Shown one piece after another: positions 1 through 10,558 of a stretch of 33,863 bases of DNA (positions are counted from its first letter, which is position 1; each line of letters opens with the position of its first letter). The stretch comes from Gymnopus androsaceus JB14 (taxonomy: Eukaryota; Basidiomycota; Agaricomycetes; Agaricales; Omphalotaceae): assembly GCA_009733575.1 (NCBI GenBank), contig ML769924.1:1-33863 (forward strand). Direction: 5' to 3'. The position numbers and the translations under genes were made by a program. Under the pieces are notes generated by a model that was not told the DNA's origin, did no database searches, and saw only the letters and a list, made by a program, of their open reading frames with translations.

Positions 1-208
1 GGTCTATTTCATATAAGACTCGAGATTCTTGTTCCTCAAAGTCTTCATTTACCATAAATGTTGCACGTGCATGCACAATTTCACTGCCTCCAATGTCATC
101 CTCTGTTTGTTGAATTTCACTGCAGGCAGAGTCATCCTCCTCGTCAATGCACTTATTGCAATCCATACATGCTGCACGAATAATTGCAGGTGCATTGCCA
201 TGAGCAGG

Positions 209-250
209 ACAATGATAACCATAATGGCCCTTTTCTCCACATCGAATGCA
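209..250 (-). other. CCHC zinc knuckle of the gypsy Gag
   Basis: The residues fit C-x2-C-x4-H-x4-C exactly. This is the nucleocapsid RNA-binding motif of retroelement Gag proteins. It sits in a third frame relative to the capsid part, so at least one base change near position 270 separates them. Confidence 0.85.
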
Positions 251-1393
251 TAATCCTTCTCCGCATTCGACGTTCCCGTTCATCTTTGGATATAGGTGGA
301 GCAGGAGTTTTTTCATCTCCAGTCATCCCAACTTTGGCAGTGGCCCCTGAAGGTCTTGAACTGGTACTTTGGGTGTTCTGATAGCCTTCGATTGGCATTA
401 CTTGTCACTGGAACACTTGCTGTGGTTGGTCCAGGTGGAGCTTCAATACGTGCTTGGGCATTATATGGTCGCCGGTATGGGTTATAAGCTCTAATGGGTA
501 TAGTGGAGTTCCGTAATCCGGTATTTTTGATAATCTCTCGTGCTCCATCTAACTCCAAAAGTCTTTCCACTACTTGTTCGAATGTGGTGGGTATTCTTCC
601 TACAAGGGTTAAACGACTTCGCAAGTCAAACCTGATTTGGTCAAGTAAGCGCCAACGCATTGCTTCATCATTATACCCTGTGAGAAGAGCAGCATCTTCA
701 AATCGGACAATGAAGTCTGCAAAAGGCTCAACTGGTTTTTGGAAAGTTTGGTCCAGAGTCGACTGAGCTTGCAGCTTCTCATCATAAAGTCCAAATAGTC
801 GAGAGAATGCTTCTACAAAGGCCTCCCACTCATGTAAGGGTGCCAAATACCGGGGTATCATTCGTTGTTCTCTTTCCACCAGGTTCTGATAATATCGTGC
901 AGCAGCACCTGTGAACCAGGAGGAGGCATATGTTACCCGGGATTGTGGGGTTGAATAAATTGTAGGTTTTGCTGTGAACATTCGATAGCAATCGCTTAGG
1001 AACGGTCGCCACAAATTTCTATCAGAGCCGTCAAATGGTTCTGGTTTACGAATTTCCAGCTTTGATTCCCTAGCAATTGCATCTCGTTCAGCACAGATTG
1101 TTATCGTCCCCATTTCGTCGATTGTCACCAGGATCACCAGGAGGCCCTCGATCACCTGGAGGACCTCTTTCTCCAGGTGGCCCACGCATTCCTTCTGGGA
1201 AGAAGTAATAGGTCCCAGGTGGTGGTGGGGGGTTGGGTGGTTGTCCTCCACCAACAGATCCTGGGTCTGGGGGATTTGGAGGTCCAGATGGTGGCCCAGA
1301 TGGGGGTTGTTGGCCCGAATCATTATTATTGTTAGTAGGGGGTACTGGTGGTTTTGGAGGACCTCTTCCACTACCACCACCTCCTCCCCAGTA

Positions 1394-1657
1394 TTGGTAA
1401 CGATCATAGGAGTTATTGAAATTATGCCTTCCACTGTTGTCATCTGGATCTGGCATTTCAAGAGCAGTAGGTGGGAATCTTGGTGGTATCCGAGGTGGAC
1501 CATCTCCTTTTGTTGAATATTCAAATTTCAAGGTTTCATGGGAACTGTTAGGATTTCTCTTTCTTCCATTTGAATCTGGTTCTGGCAATTCAAATGTGGT
1601 AGGTGGAAATCTTGGTGGTATCTGTGGTGGACCATCCCCTTGAGCTGAATACTCAAA
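1394..1657 (-). repeat. Tandem 44-residue duplication inside Gag
   Basis: Two adjacent in-frame copies each begin FEYS, carry GDGPP.IPPRFPPT and end in an Asn/Arg-rich stretch. Copy 1 spans roughly 1657-1526 and copy 2 roughly 1525-1394. They are about 60 percent identical as protein, so the duplication is not recent. Confidence 0.7.
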
Positions 1658-3950
1658 TTCAGGATTTTCTTGTGTGGGTGGGTTGGGTTTATTTTGGTTT
1701 GGTGGCTCTGAAGGTAGTGGACCTGGTGGAGAATTAGGGGGTTCATTTCCTCCTCCTCCTCCTCCTGACCCATTTCCTATTTTGGTATTTGGTGGTTCAG
1801 GTGATGGGGATCGAACTCTTGGGGGTGATTCTCCTAGTTCTTCCAAGTGGTTTGCCCAGCTGCTGAACTCTTCAGTTCCCCTTATTGGAGTTTTACCTTT
1901 CTCCTTCTGATTATTTTGAGTTTCAGAATTTGAACTCTGTTTTGCAGACTGGGAACCACTCCTATCACCTATAGTATTCCCCCGGCCTTCCCATTGTTTC
2001 AACCTGAACTCCTCCTTTCTTTGCTTCTCTTGCTCCAGTCTTTCTTGGAGACTTAAAGGTCTTTCTTCCTGGTTCAAGGTTGTTGTATGAGTTTGTGGAT
2101 ATGGAGTATACATATGTCCTCCCGTTCTATTTGCCAATTCTGACTGGAAAACAGGTCTCCTAGGAGGATTAAAACCAGTGCTGGGCACAGAAGGAGCTCT
2201 CCACGGTAAATAAGTTCGGTTTTGTGGTGTAACCAGAGGTAATTGTGTATACCCAGCTGCCAAATCTAGTGGGTATTGTTCTGCAGGTAATTTAAATTCA
2301 ACAACCTTCTTTGAAGGTGCTGATTGTTTAATTGCCTCAGGTGATTCTTCCAGAACAATATTTTCCACTGTTGGTCTGGTGGGTCCTCCACTTTGTGGAA
2401 GTGCACTAGTTTCTACATTTCCTGAGGTTGATGTCTCCACTGTTTGGGGAATTATACTAATTGGAGGTGAAACTGGATTCGAAGTTTCATTTTCTCCAAT
2501 AGCAGTAACATAGTGTGCACTTTCCAAGTCAGATGGTGTAAATGAAGGCATTCTTTCTCGTCCTTCATTTTCCCGGATCTGATTTATATTCTGGCGCCAA
2601 GTAAGTTCTTCTTCATCTAAATCTGTTGAAGGTTCTTGTTCAAGTACTGTAGATAGTACTGTAGGGGTGAAAGATCCAGAATCTCTGGTGGGTGGACCAG
2701 GTGTTTGAGAAGACTCTGCAATCACTGCAGCAGCACTTTCCTTTTTTAAATCTGGTTTGACCCCCACTTTTGCTAATCGGTATGCCTCATCAAAAAGAGT
2801 ATTAAGCCAGAAACCCTGTCCAAACCGATCAGGTTCACCCTCTCGTCGTTTTTGAGCAACTTTTAAGGGTGATTCTGGTTGATTTCGGGGTGGTACCAAG
2901 TGTTGGATTGTTCCACTTTTGACTTGTCTAATAATAGAGAAGAACTGTTGTTGGATTGAGGGTTGAGACACTGCTCGCAGCACTGCAGCAGGTACTTGTC
3001 GGCCAGTCATACCATCCAATTGTCGAATTATATGAATCCAATATTCCATTGGTTCATCATCATTATCCTCCAATCCTAGGTTTAATGCTAACTCACGGCA
3101 TTTTTCTGCAAGTTCCAATACTACCCTTTGATTTTCTTCTTCCTGGGTTATTCGACGACGTCTTCTTTCCATTGCAGGATCCATAACCCCCATGGACCTT
3201 AGGAGTATAGACTCATCAACATCTGTTTCTGTTTCATAACCCCTGGGATCCTCAGTATCTGGTCTTCGATTCGGACACAGACCAAACCAAGGTGTAGACT
3301 CTGCATTTGCTGGACCCAAGTATCCTGGTCCAGACAGAGTCTGTTGTCTATTAATAGATTGGTCCTGAATATCAGAAACAGATTCGGGTAAGGATATTGG
3401 TACTGAGTTTGCACGTGGGGATGAATTATATGCAGGGGGTGATTGTCGAGTAGGGATATCTGGTATATCTCTGATCATACTAGATTGAAGTGGTTGAGAA
3501 TCAGATTCCCTGTGATATGCAGGTAGAGGGTCAAACGGGTTACCCGCTTGGTTTTCCCCAGCAATAATTGCATTGTGCAGCTCTGCAGCCAACATACGTT
3601 CAGGATTGTATGTGGGTATACTGGGTGAATTAGGTGGATTTCGAATTGGTTGGATTGCCCATCCGTGAGGTGATTCGTAGCAGGCCTTGGTACATTAGTT
3701 GGACCACTGACCGATCGTTGTTGATTTATGTGTGGTGGTGGATCTCGATTAGGCATTGATCCTAAAGGGTTGTCCAGGGGTATTAAACCCTGCTGGACTA
3801 GAGGGTTCATTGGAATTCATACGCCAATGACCTTGTGGTGTGTATACATGATGTATAGGTGAATTTGGCACTGATTGTGCATGGGGTTGACTGTTTGACT
3901 GAGTCTCAGTCTCCGTTGTGGTCTGCGTAGACATAACTGGAGGCGGGAGG

Positions 3951-3962
3951 AGATCAGTTATT
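3951..3962 (-). other. Self-priming primer-binding site of the gypsy element
   Basis: Read on the minus strand, one base after the LTR end comes AATAACTGATCT. It is the exact reverse complement of AGATCAGTTATT, which occurs inside the LTR at 4385-4374. No TGG-initial tRNA primer site is present. In Tf1/sushi-type elements the first 11 or so bases of the mRNA fold onto such a site and prime minus-strand DNA synthesis. Confidence 0.8.
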
Positions 3963-4385
3963 ATGTTAGGATGTGTCGCGTTTGCTTCTCGAAAATTGAG
4001 AAACGGGATTGTTGGACCGTTTTAACGGTTTGGAAGGAGTTTGATTGGATTCGGAATGAGCGTTAACGGAAAACCGCTGGGCAGATATGTGCAAGTAGAC
4101 CACAAAGGTGTGTTTAAGATGTTTTAGGAGATGGGAGAGTATGGTGATTGTTATAATAATGATAATTATTATAAGTGTTTAATAGGAGTGGGTGGGCTCA
4201 ACTATGGTTTGTAGTAGGCTGGTTAAAAGGTTCAAGCTTAGATTTAAAGCTTAGATTGGGTGCGAACGGAGTTCGATGACTTAACGTTAAATGGGTTAAG
4301 AGGATTGGTAGAGGTAAGAGAGAGGAGAGAAAGAGAGAACGTAGAGAGAGAAGAAAACTGATTAGATTGACAAAATAACTGATCT

Positions 4386-4409
4386 GGGGACCTTACAGGC
4401 AAGGTCCCC
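4386..4409 (-). other. 9-bp perfect stem-loop just upstream of the predicted LTR transcription start
   Basis: GGGGACCTT (4386-4394) pairs perfectly with AAGGTCCCC (4401-4409) around a 6-base loop. It fills the space between the TATA-like box and the first base of the predicted transcript. It could be a regulatory inverted repeat; no factor can be named. Confidence 0.6.
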
Positions 4410-4411
4410 AG

Positions 4412-4418
4412 CTTATAT
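4412..4418 (-). promoter_or_regulatory. TATA-like box of the gypsy LTR, predicted start near 4385
   Basis: On the minus strand the sequence is CCATATAAGC. The box lies 27-33 bases upstream of 4385, the first base of the segment complementary to the primer-binding site. The usual TATA-to-start distance therefore independently supports 4385 as the mRNA 5' end, which the self-priming model requires. Confidence 0.65.
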
Positions 4419-5320
4419 GGTGTATCGGACAGTAAATAATATATCCTAAACGATCTTGTCGACCTGCGTAGGCGTAGTCGCGCAGTGGAACGAGCTGCGC
4501 AACCTGTGCTTACAACTGGGCTGCAGTCCGCGCAGTATTTGCACAGACTGTCTCTCAAAAAAGGGAATAGTGCAACGTGTTGTTCAGGAGGATCGACACG
4601 TCGCGATAACCGTAATGTATGAAAATAAACGTACGCGAGAGTCAATAGTAAACCGTAAAGTGAGATGTCCGTAGAATAAACGATGGGCGATAGTGGGCAG
4701 TCGTGATAGAGGGTTTAATGAAGTGACCGGGGTATTCGAGAGCGATAGTTCGAAGGAATAACGACTAGTAGGGTGGCGACGGCGATGATGACGACGACTC
4801 GAGTTGTTGTGAAAAGGAGCTTGTTCTCGGTGTATCTTTTCGTGTATAAGAGTGAATGACGAAACGAGACATTAAGCAGTCAGCCCATAGTCGTGGCTGT
4901 GGCTTGACAATGGTTGTATTTATCCCAAAGGAGGGTAATGTCGCCTTTGAAGTCCTTCAAATAAGAGGCGTCTCTGCTAGATGTTGTGGGAGGAGTTATT
5001 CGTCCGAGGATTGTAGTTGACTGAGATTCGAAAAGAGGAATAAATGAAGAATATTGTCAAGGGAATTATCGGAGGAAATGCTGGGGAATTCCACGTAGTA
5101 ACATTGTTAGGACATTTTGGGCTAGCGGTTGGGGTTGAATGACTGAGAACGTCGGAATTTGGAGGATGGGAAGGGGGATCGTGGAGGTACGAGAGAAAGA
5201 GTCATAATTTGCACGGTGCTGTTAACCAGCAGGCTATTTACCATTGGTTATTCAGGGCATACCCCGTGCATGCGGCCTGGCCTTGTTTGGACCCGTTAGG
5301 AAGCGCGACGCTTCCTAACA

Positions 5321-6538
5321 TTTTCTAATCAATTTATATGGATTTGGGGCAATGATAGGGGCAACAAAATAACAGTAAGAACAAAAAGAACCACCAACAG
5401 TATGGCTTGGCTCAACAAAGTGATTCCCAACAGTAGGGCAAAACCACTCAGGAGTGCAGACAGTATGCTTCCTGTACACCTGAGCTCACTCACAACAGAT
5501 GGTTGTTTCTTGGTGGTCACACCAGACTCCTCAAACTAAACAACAATTTTGACTTGGTTTAAGTTGGTTTTTCAAAGTTGTCAGAATTATAAATCTTCAA
5601 TGCTGGGTGCAAATAAACAACTCTCTTCCATACCACACAAAGTATTACTTTGGTTCACAAGGGAGTGGTTTCTTTCCTGTCTCAGCTGTAGCTATGTCAA
5701 CAAGAATTCACACTGCAACAAATGAGGTCCAAAGGTAACTTGATTTGCAAAGGGAATACAGCTAGGCTTTTATACTACGCTTGGCCAGGCGCCGGTTAAA
5801 TAATAAAGTGCTTCGAGAACCAGCAGAAATGGTACAATTCATTTCAGAAAAGGAAAAATAATAATAAAGTAGTCCATATATGCATATCTGTGCAACCCTA
5901 ATGTCCATCCATTTGCTTCTTATGGGTATTACACCCTATTTCTGTCTGGGTTATGCACCTTTGGTCCTTTCCTGGGCAATGCATACTACTATGTAGCTGA
6001 CACATGCCTGGCACCATGCTCACTAATCCCATCATATTTCTGTTTCTCATTGTAGCTTGTTACATTCTTCTTTCCTTCCTTGCTATTGCCATTCTTTGTT
6101 CTCGTAGCTTCCCAACCATATCCATATTTCTATGTTTGCGGAGCATATTTGTGTGGGAAAACACCAACTAGTGCACGGTGTTGTTCTCTTGGCATAAACC
6201 TCCTTCCTATTACATGTTGTTTTCTTCTGCTTCTCGGCAGATTTGTATTCCTTCCGAAACCTGATACACATCACCTTAAAGGCCTACATATGCTTTCCTG
6301 GATTTGTCAGTTCTTCCTCTTTTGTTTTGTTCTTTCGGCATATGCTGTTAACCATTGTTTGGCACCAAACAAGTTATTAGCACTTCCTTGGTATCAAGCC
6401 TTGAGGGAAACCTTGACTGTCATAACAATCTCAGCATCAGCCCACTTGAATTGGTTTGATCCCGTTTTATAAAGTCCATATCTTTTTCACAAATCCCTGA
6501 GTTACTCATCTTCCGAGTGTACCCTTGTGGGTGCGAGT
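5321..6538. other. AT-rich interval with LTR-like remnants, no gene recognised
   Basis: No convincing coding sequence is seen. On the minus strand a TATAAAAG box (5774-5767) is followed by about 450 bp of non-coding sequence. That would fit the R-U5 part of another retroelement LTR, cut by the gypsy insertion at 5320. The open frame at 6080-6472 is Cys/Phe/Leu-rich and resembles nothing I recognise. Confidence 0.35.
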
Positions 6539-7198
6539 TGATGTGGGCAATGTGCCTCTTTTTAAATGAATGCTGGTATTGACATGCCAGTGAGACTCTC
6601 TGCTACTGGACTATGGTTTCCTACAGACTACTTAGAGCTGATATCCAATTTGATACCATGGCTCTGTTGGTCTGAGTACTTCCACACTTATTAGACTTGT
6701 TACAGCTACCAGCTCGGGCTCACTATAGCTCTCTTATACCATCTCTAGAAGAAAACTTGTCAAGAATTGCGTTCTCAAGGTCTTGCCAAAAAATCAGCAT
6801 ATTAGCATACTTGACCTGTGCTTGGGTGTTTCACCTTGGATACGCAAAGTTGTTTGTTGAGTTGGTGTACTTGACCCATGCCTTGGTGTTTGTGCAGATA
6901 CACAAAGTCATTTGTTGAGCCGGTGTACTTGACCTGGGCTTTGGTGTTTGCTTTTCCCCTCGATTAGTTCAGTGTGTTATTGTACATTAGTTGACTTTTC
7001 ATGACCTTCCTCCAATACAAACCTTGTTCATTGGCACTACCTGTGCCTCTGTTGAGTGCTTTCTTTACAAATCAAATAGTAGTAGAGGGAACCTTTGACA
7101 ACCTCTTTCCTTGCATTAATTAAACCTTTTGGATTAAATCTGATTGGGGTGATTGTTGTTTGGTTGGTTTTCATACCTAGCACAAATCTAACTCATCA
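6539..7198 (+). repeat. Candidate 5' LTR of the older plus-strand retroelement
   Basis: The block starts TGATG and ends CATCA, and is followed two bases later by a primer-site-like sequence and then a Gag-like frame. It carries an imperfect 58-60 bp tandem repeat at 6806-6950 (core TACTTGACC...TTGGTGTTT, 2.5 copies), as often seen in LTR U3 enhancers. The left boundary is a guess: TG at 6665 would also work. Confidence 0.4.
6806..6950 (+). repeat. Imperfect 58-60 bp tandem repeat, about 2.5 copies
   Basis: Copies start near 6806, 6866 and 6924. Each contains TACTTGACC, then TTGGTGTTT or a near match, then GATAC.CAAAGT and TTTGTTGAG. No reading frame is shared, so a non-coding repeat within a promoter/LTR region is the simplest reading. 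Confidence 0.7.
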
Positions 7199-7200
7199 TC

Positions 7201-7217
7201 TGGAGCCCACTGCGAGG
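7201..7217 (+). other. Candidate tRNA primer-binding site
   Basis: TGGAGCCCACTGCGAGG starts with TGG, as a site complementary to a tRNA 3' CCA end must. It lies two bases after the putative LTR terminal CA, upstream of the Gag-like frame. Which tRNA it matches cannot be told without a tRNA set from this organism. Confidence 0.45.
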
Positions 7218-7312
7218 GAAGCTACTTTTGATTTGTACCCAAAAGCACAAGTAACTGTAAATCAGTTAGTGCACTAAAAGGATTCATTGTTGCAGTCAAA
7301 AATTCTGGCTCA

Positions 7313-7655
7313 TTGCATAATCCACTAGCTGGAAGACATACTTGTAACTCCAGCGAACCACCACTACTGCCTTTAGAAAATCCCAACACGCTACTGAAAA
7401 GGAAGCCTAAGATACCTCAGTATCCACAGCCACCTTACCCGCAGATGCCTGAGGACAGAACCACAGCAAGAGTAGCACTGCAAGCTCCTCAATCAAGTCA
7501 AACTTTGCCATCAACCAGACCTTCACCTGTGCCCAAGGAAGAGTGTAACAGCCCATCCTTAGTGACTATAGAGGAAGTTCTTGCTAGCCAAGCAGAATCA
7601 TCAACAAGTTGAGCCCGCGTTCACCAAAAGGGAATTCATCTTGGAATAGACCAAC
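7313..7655 (+). pseudogene. N-terminal part of the older retroelement Gag
   Basis: A Pro/Ser/Thr-rich open segment (7313-7612) ends at a TGA; a second frame (7609 on) continues up to 7655. There a solo LTR begins. The same frame resumes on the far side of that LTR at 8405 as an acidic/basic stretch (DESSDNKEF...IKKRPK), so the two pieces were one exon before the insertion. It lacks recognisable domains itself; its identity rests on position between a primer-site-like sequence and the zinc-knuckle Gag downstream. Confidence 0.5.
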
Positions 7656-8399
7656 TGTTAAGCCCATGCAGCCCAGATCGAAGCGGCGGGAAATCGATCG
7701 CAAATCGATCGTGGGAGTCGACCGATGTCAATCGATCAATGACCTGGGTTGGACCTTTGAAGTAACGGGACTTGGCGAAGCTATTAGCAACACCCATAAC
7801 ACACTGTAATGTGTCCCAGAGGAAAGGAGTGGAAGAAGGGCGGAGCGGAGCGAACGCACAGCCGCAAGTCGATTGCAAATCGATCGCAATGTCGATCGAT
7901 TGATCGGCGGAGATGTCGGAAATACGAATAGAGAAGATCAGCTAGGCTAAGTTGATTTTCGAACTAAAGTTACAATACATGGTATACTACTTAAATACTA
8001 GTCAGTTCGGATAAACGGATAAATGTAAAGAACAATAAGTAATATATATCTGGGAGTGTATTCAGTAAGTATAACAATAAAGTAATTCAGTAAGAAAGAC
8101 AAAAGAATATAAGAGGAATAAAACAATAAGTATCGGAAAGTGTGTCCAAACAGGATAAGGATGTTTCCGAAGGTAAAGGGCAGCTATCAGATCGATATGT
8201 CGATCGATCGATGGCGATTGATCGGAAATCGGCGGCAAGTGTTGATGATCGGCAGCGAGTGTCGGACGTCGGCAACGAGCGGTGATGATTGTAGGGATAT
8301 AACAGTAGTTACATCGAAAGGTTGATTGATCAATGGCAAATGATCGGAAATCGGCGGTAAGTGTCGGAAATGATCGGTAATGATAGCATGGATATAACA
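7656..8399. repeat. Solo LTR (744 bp) inside the older Gag, 5-bp target duplication CCAAC
   Basis: The block begins TGTTA and ends TAACA; the terminal 14 bases match in inverted orientation at 11 positions (TGTTAAGCCCATGC and GCATGGATATAACA). CCAAC is present at 7651-7655 and again at 8400-8404. TG..CA termini, this length and a 5-bp target duplication are the classic signature of an LTR left after LTR-LTR recombination. The interior is unusually dense in ATCGATCG/GATCGG motifs in both orientations. No coding sequence is present. It is a different family from the LTR at 3964-5320. Confidence 0.85.
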
Positions 8400-8404
8400 C
8401 CAAC

Positions 8405-10558
8405 AGATGAATCATCAGACAACAAAGAGTTTCATACACCCATCATCAAGAAGAGACCCAAGTACCACAAAGACAAACTCAAAACCCACAAACTATAAAA
8501 ATGTCAGTACCAACAACAATCAGTAACATTAAAGTACAGGCTGTACAGCTCATGCTGGGAGCCATGCTTGAACTTCAGAACAACGAACTCCCAAGCATAC
8601 ATAAAAAGGCACCTCCCAAGTTCAATGGTGACAAACCCGAGAATTTGTTGGTATGGCTAGCAGCTTGCAAGGCACTTTTTGTGTTAAATAAAATCACAGA
8701 GGATACTGCCAAGAAGTTCCACACTGTGAGTTGGATGTCTTATGCAACACAGCTCAAGTGGAAAGATAATTCCATTGTGACTAGTGGGACAAATTCATGG
8801 GAAGATTCAAACAAATGTTGAAGAAAGGTTACCCTGAGACTGCAAGCAAAGAAACTGGATCAAAACAGAGGATCAAGACATTAGTAAGAACGGCAGGAAC
8901 CATACATAGGAACAAGTTGCAGAGGATTCAAAAGTTCATTAGGGCTTTTAGTATCAAGGCGAATAAACTCATGAGTGGGAAGCAGCCCGTACTCTCCAAC
9001 AATGAGGCATACAATGGTTCCTCACTGCTTTTGATGGTTCCTTTGTGATTACTATCCTTGACAAAGCTGAAGTAGATCCGACAAATAGTTTTGATCAAAG
9101 AGAAGATGATCCATTTACCTTGAAGGAAATATTCAACTCTGCTAAAAAAACAGGCAAGACTCTGGAAAGGATATTCTACATCTCTGATCTCAACAAGTGA
9201 ACCTGCTGTCACAGGGAATGCGAGAATTAAGGGTGAGCCAGATGATAAATGGGGAAGAAAACTACCTCTTTCTAAAGATCATCATGATGTGGAAATAAAA
9301 CACCATGATCAAAAGCTCTCCTCAATTGAGCAGTCCTTGGTAGCATTGAAGAGTTGATAGTTAGAGGTGCACCCAGTTCATCACAGGTGCCCTCCTACCC
9401 ACAGCAATCCGCATCTAGCTCTTACTTACTGCAGCCAACTGGCAAGCCACCATCATTTACCCCAACAAAGCCTACTGCAGTTGGAGATATAATGTGTTAT
9501 TTCTGCCAAGAAAAAGGGCATGGAGTCAGGACATGTCTGAGCATTGAAGATCTGAAGTCCAAGGAAATCCTAGTCATGAAAGATGGCACAAACCAGATGA
9601 TGCTCAAGGATGGAGGATATATGCCTCGAGACAATGACGAAATGTTGCGAAAGGATAAAGTCCTTCAAATTGCCAGATAGAGAGGCTGGATGGTTGAGGA
9701 TCAGTCTAGTTACTTCTTTGAAGAACCAGACAATCTGCTCCCTGAGGAAGTATTCTATCAGGAGCCTGCAGAAGGTACCCAAGGTGTTAACCTGGATGCC
9801 TTCTCTAAGTACCTGTTTAATTTCTTCCTGAACAAATCTGAGAGTGAAGAGAACAAGAAAATCATTGGGAAGGATGTGGCTGATGCCTGGTCAAAAAACT
9901 ATTGAGCTCAATGAAGGTTTCCACTGAATGGGAAAAGCCTAGTAGGATGGGTAAGAAACTGGAGGGCATAAATATGCAAATAAAACTTACATCTTGTAAA
10001 ATGGAAGTTGTTATCCCAAAACCCAAAATTTTTAATTGAGAGGTATATAAGCCTTTTAATCTTGACACCAATGAAAAGTCAAGCAAGGCAATGGAAAAAG
10101 AGAAAATCAAAGTGACACCAAAGCAAGTGCATTTCGAGACTCCTTCAAGTGACTCTGAGGGAGAAAGCAAGGCTGAGGTTTCAACACTTGGCACTGTGGT
10201 ACCGTCAAAAGAACAAGTCAAAAAGGCTGAGCAACCAGCTACTAGACCTTTTGACAGTATAAAACCACTTACCATTACTCCTATTCCGATGGACTTACCT
10301 AAAGGTGTGCTCCTTGCCCTGCAACAAAATGTGACAGCTGATCCAGTCAGAGCAATTCCAAATATCCTGATAAAAATAAATCAGTGTTTTCTGGCCATTG
10401 AGTGGTGGCTGTGCAAAGTTATGATGCTGATCCTATTAGGTAAGCCATTCTTGAGCCTTTCTGATGCTTTACATAAGGTCCGATCAATTTTTACAGCCAC
10501 TGTAGTCCTGCCGAATTTGGCAATTTTATATCTCAAGAACAAGGCATTGTGGGAAAAA
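8405..10558 (+). pseudogene. Older retroelement Gag, capsid and zinc-knuckle part, decayed
   Basis: After the solo LTR the frame continues to a stop just before 8501. An overlapping frame from the ATG at 8501 then carries PPKFNGDKPENLLVWL, a Gag capsid-like start. Frame breaks follow near 8800, 9050, 9200, 9350, 9680 and 9905. A CCHC zinc knuckle (CYFCQEKGHGVRTC) lies at 9495-9536. A Lys/Glu-rich linker (10091 on) follows. No protease, reverse transcriptase or integrase is visible before the telomere-like tract at 10.6 kb, so only the Gag end survives. Confidence 0.7.
9495..9536 (+). other. CCHC zinc knuckle of the older Gag
   Basis: It fits C-x2-C-x4-H-x4-C and is embedded in a Ser/Pro-rich then Lys-rich context. 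It is the main reason for calling the surrounding fragments a retroelement Gag. Confidence 0.8.

Larger units (their letters stand above)
1..3934 (-). pseudogene. Ty3/gypsy-type retrotransposon Gag, frameshifted, continues beyond left edge
   Basis: Reading starts at an ATG at 3934, only 30 bases inside the LTR. The order is a Gln/Ser/Pro-rich N-terminus, a long low-complexity Pro/Gly/Asn region in an 835-residue open segment (3595-1088), a collagen-like GPPG tract near 1100-1180, and a capsid-like segment (about 1075-500; motifs FDGSDRNLW, WFTGAAARYY and FADFIVRFED). A CCHC zinc knuckle (CIRCGEKGHYGYHC) lies at 250-209. This order is that of a chromovirus/gypsy Gag, the structural protein that packages element RNA. 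The reading frame changes near 3785, 3660, 1110, 400 and 270, so no single ORF exists. The 1110 switch could in principle be programmed, but five switches look like decay or sequencing indels. Protease and polymerase would lie to the left, outside the window. Confidence 0.85.
3964..5320 (-). repeat. 5' LTR of the minus-strand gypsy element
   Basis: The 1357-bp block begins TGTTAGGA and ends TCCTAACA. The terminal inverted similarity extends to about 15 of 17 bases. The Gag ATG lies 30 bases beyond the inner edge. A TATA-like box, a hairpin and a predicted transcription start sit in order inside it (see those entries). The outer end also forms an 11-bp perfect hairpin (5295-5305 with 5309-5319, loop CGA). 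The second LTR lies off the left edge, so the target duplication cannot be tested; the outer flanking bases are TTTTC. Confidence 0.85.

Noticed and set aside
1100..1120. Programmed frameshift between the Pro-rich ORF and the capsid ORF
   Set aside because: No clear slippery heptamer is visible and other frame breaks exist, so decay or indel error is at least as likely; left as a test in the findings.
4244..4674. Open frames on both strands inside the gypsy LTR
   Set aside because: They overlap the LTR promoter and primer-complementary segment, and no motif is seen; chance frames.
6080..6472. 130-residue open frame in the LTR-like interval
   Set aside because: Composition is Cys/Leu/Phe-rich without a domain, and it lies in sequence with retroelement remnants on either side.
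8190..8380. ATCGATCG-rich sequence as a satellite or methylation-type motif array
   Set aside because: It lies wholly inside the solo LTR defined by termini and target duplication, so it is treated as LTR interior.
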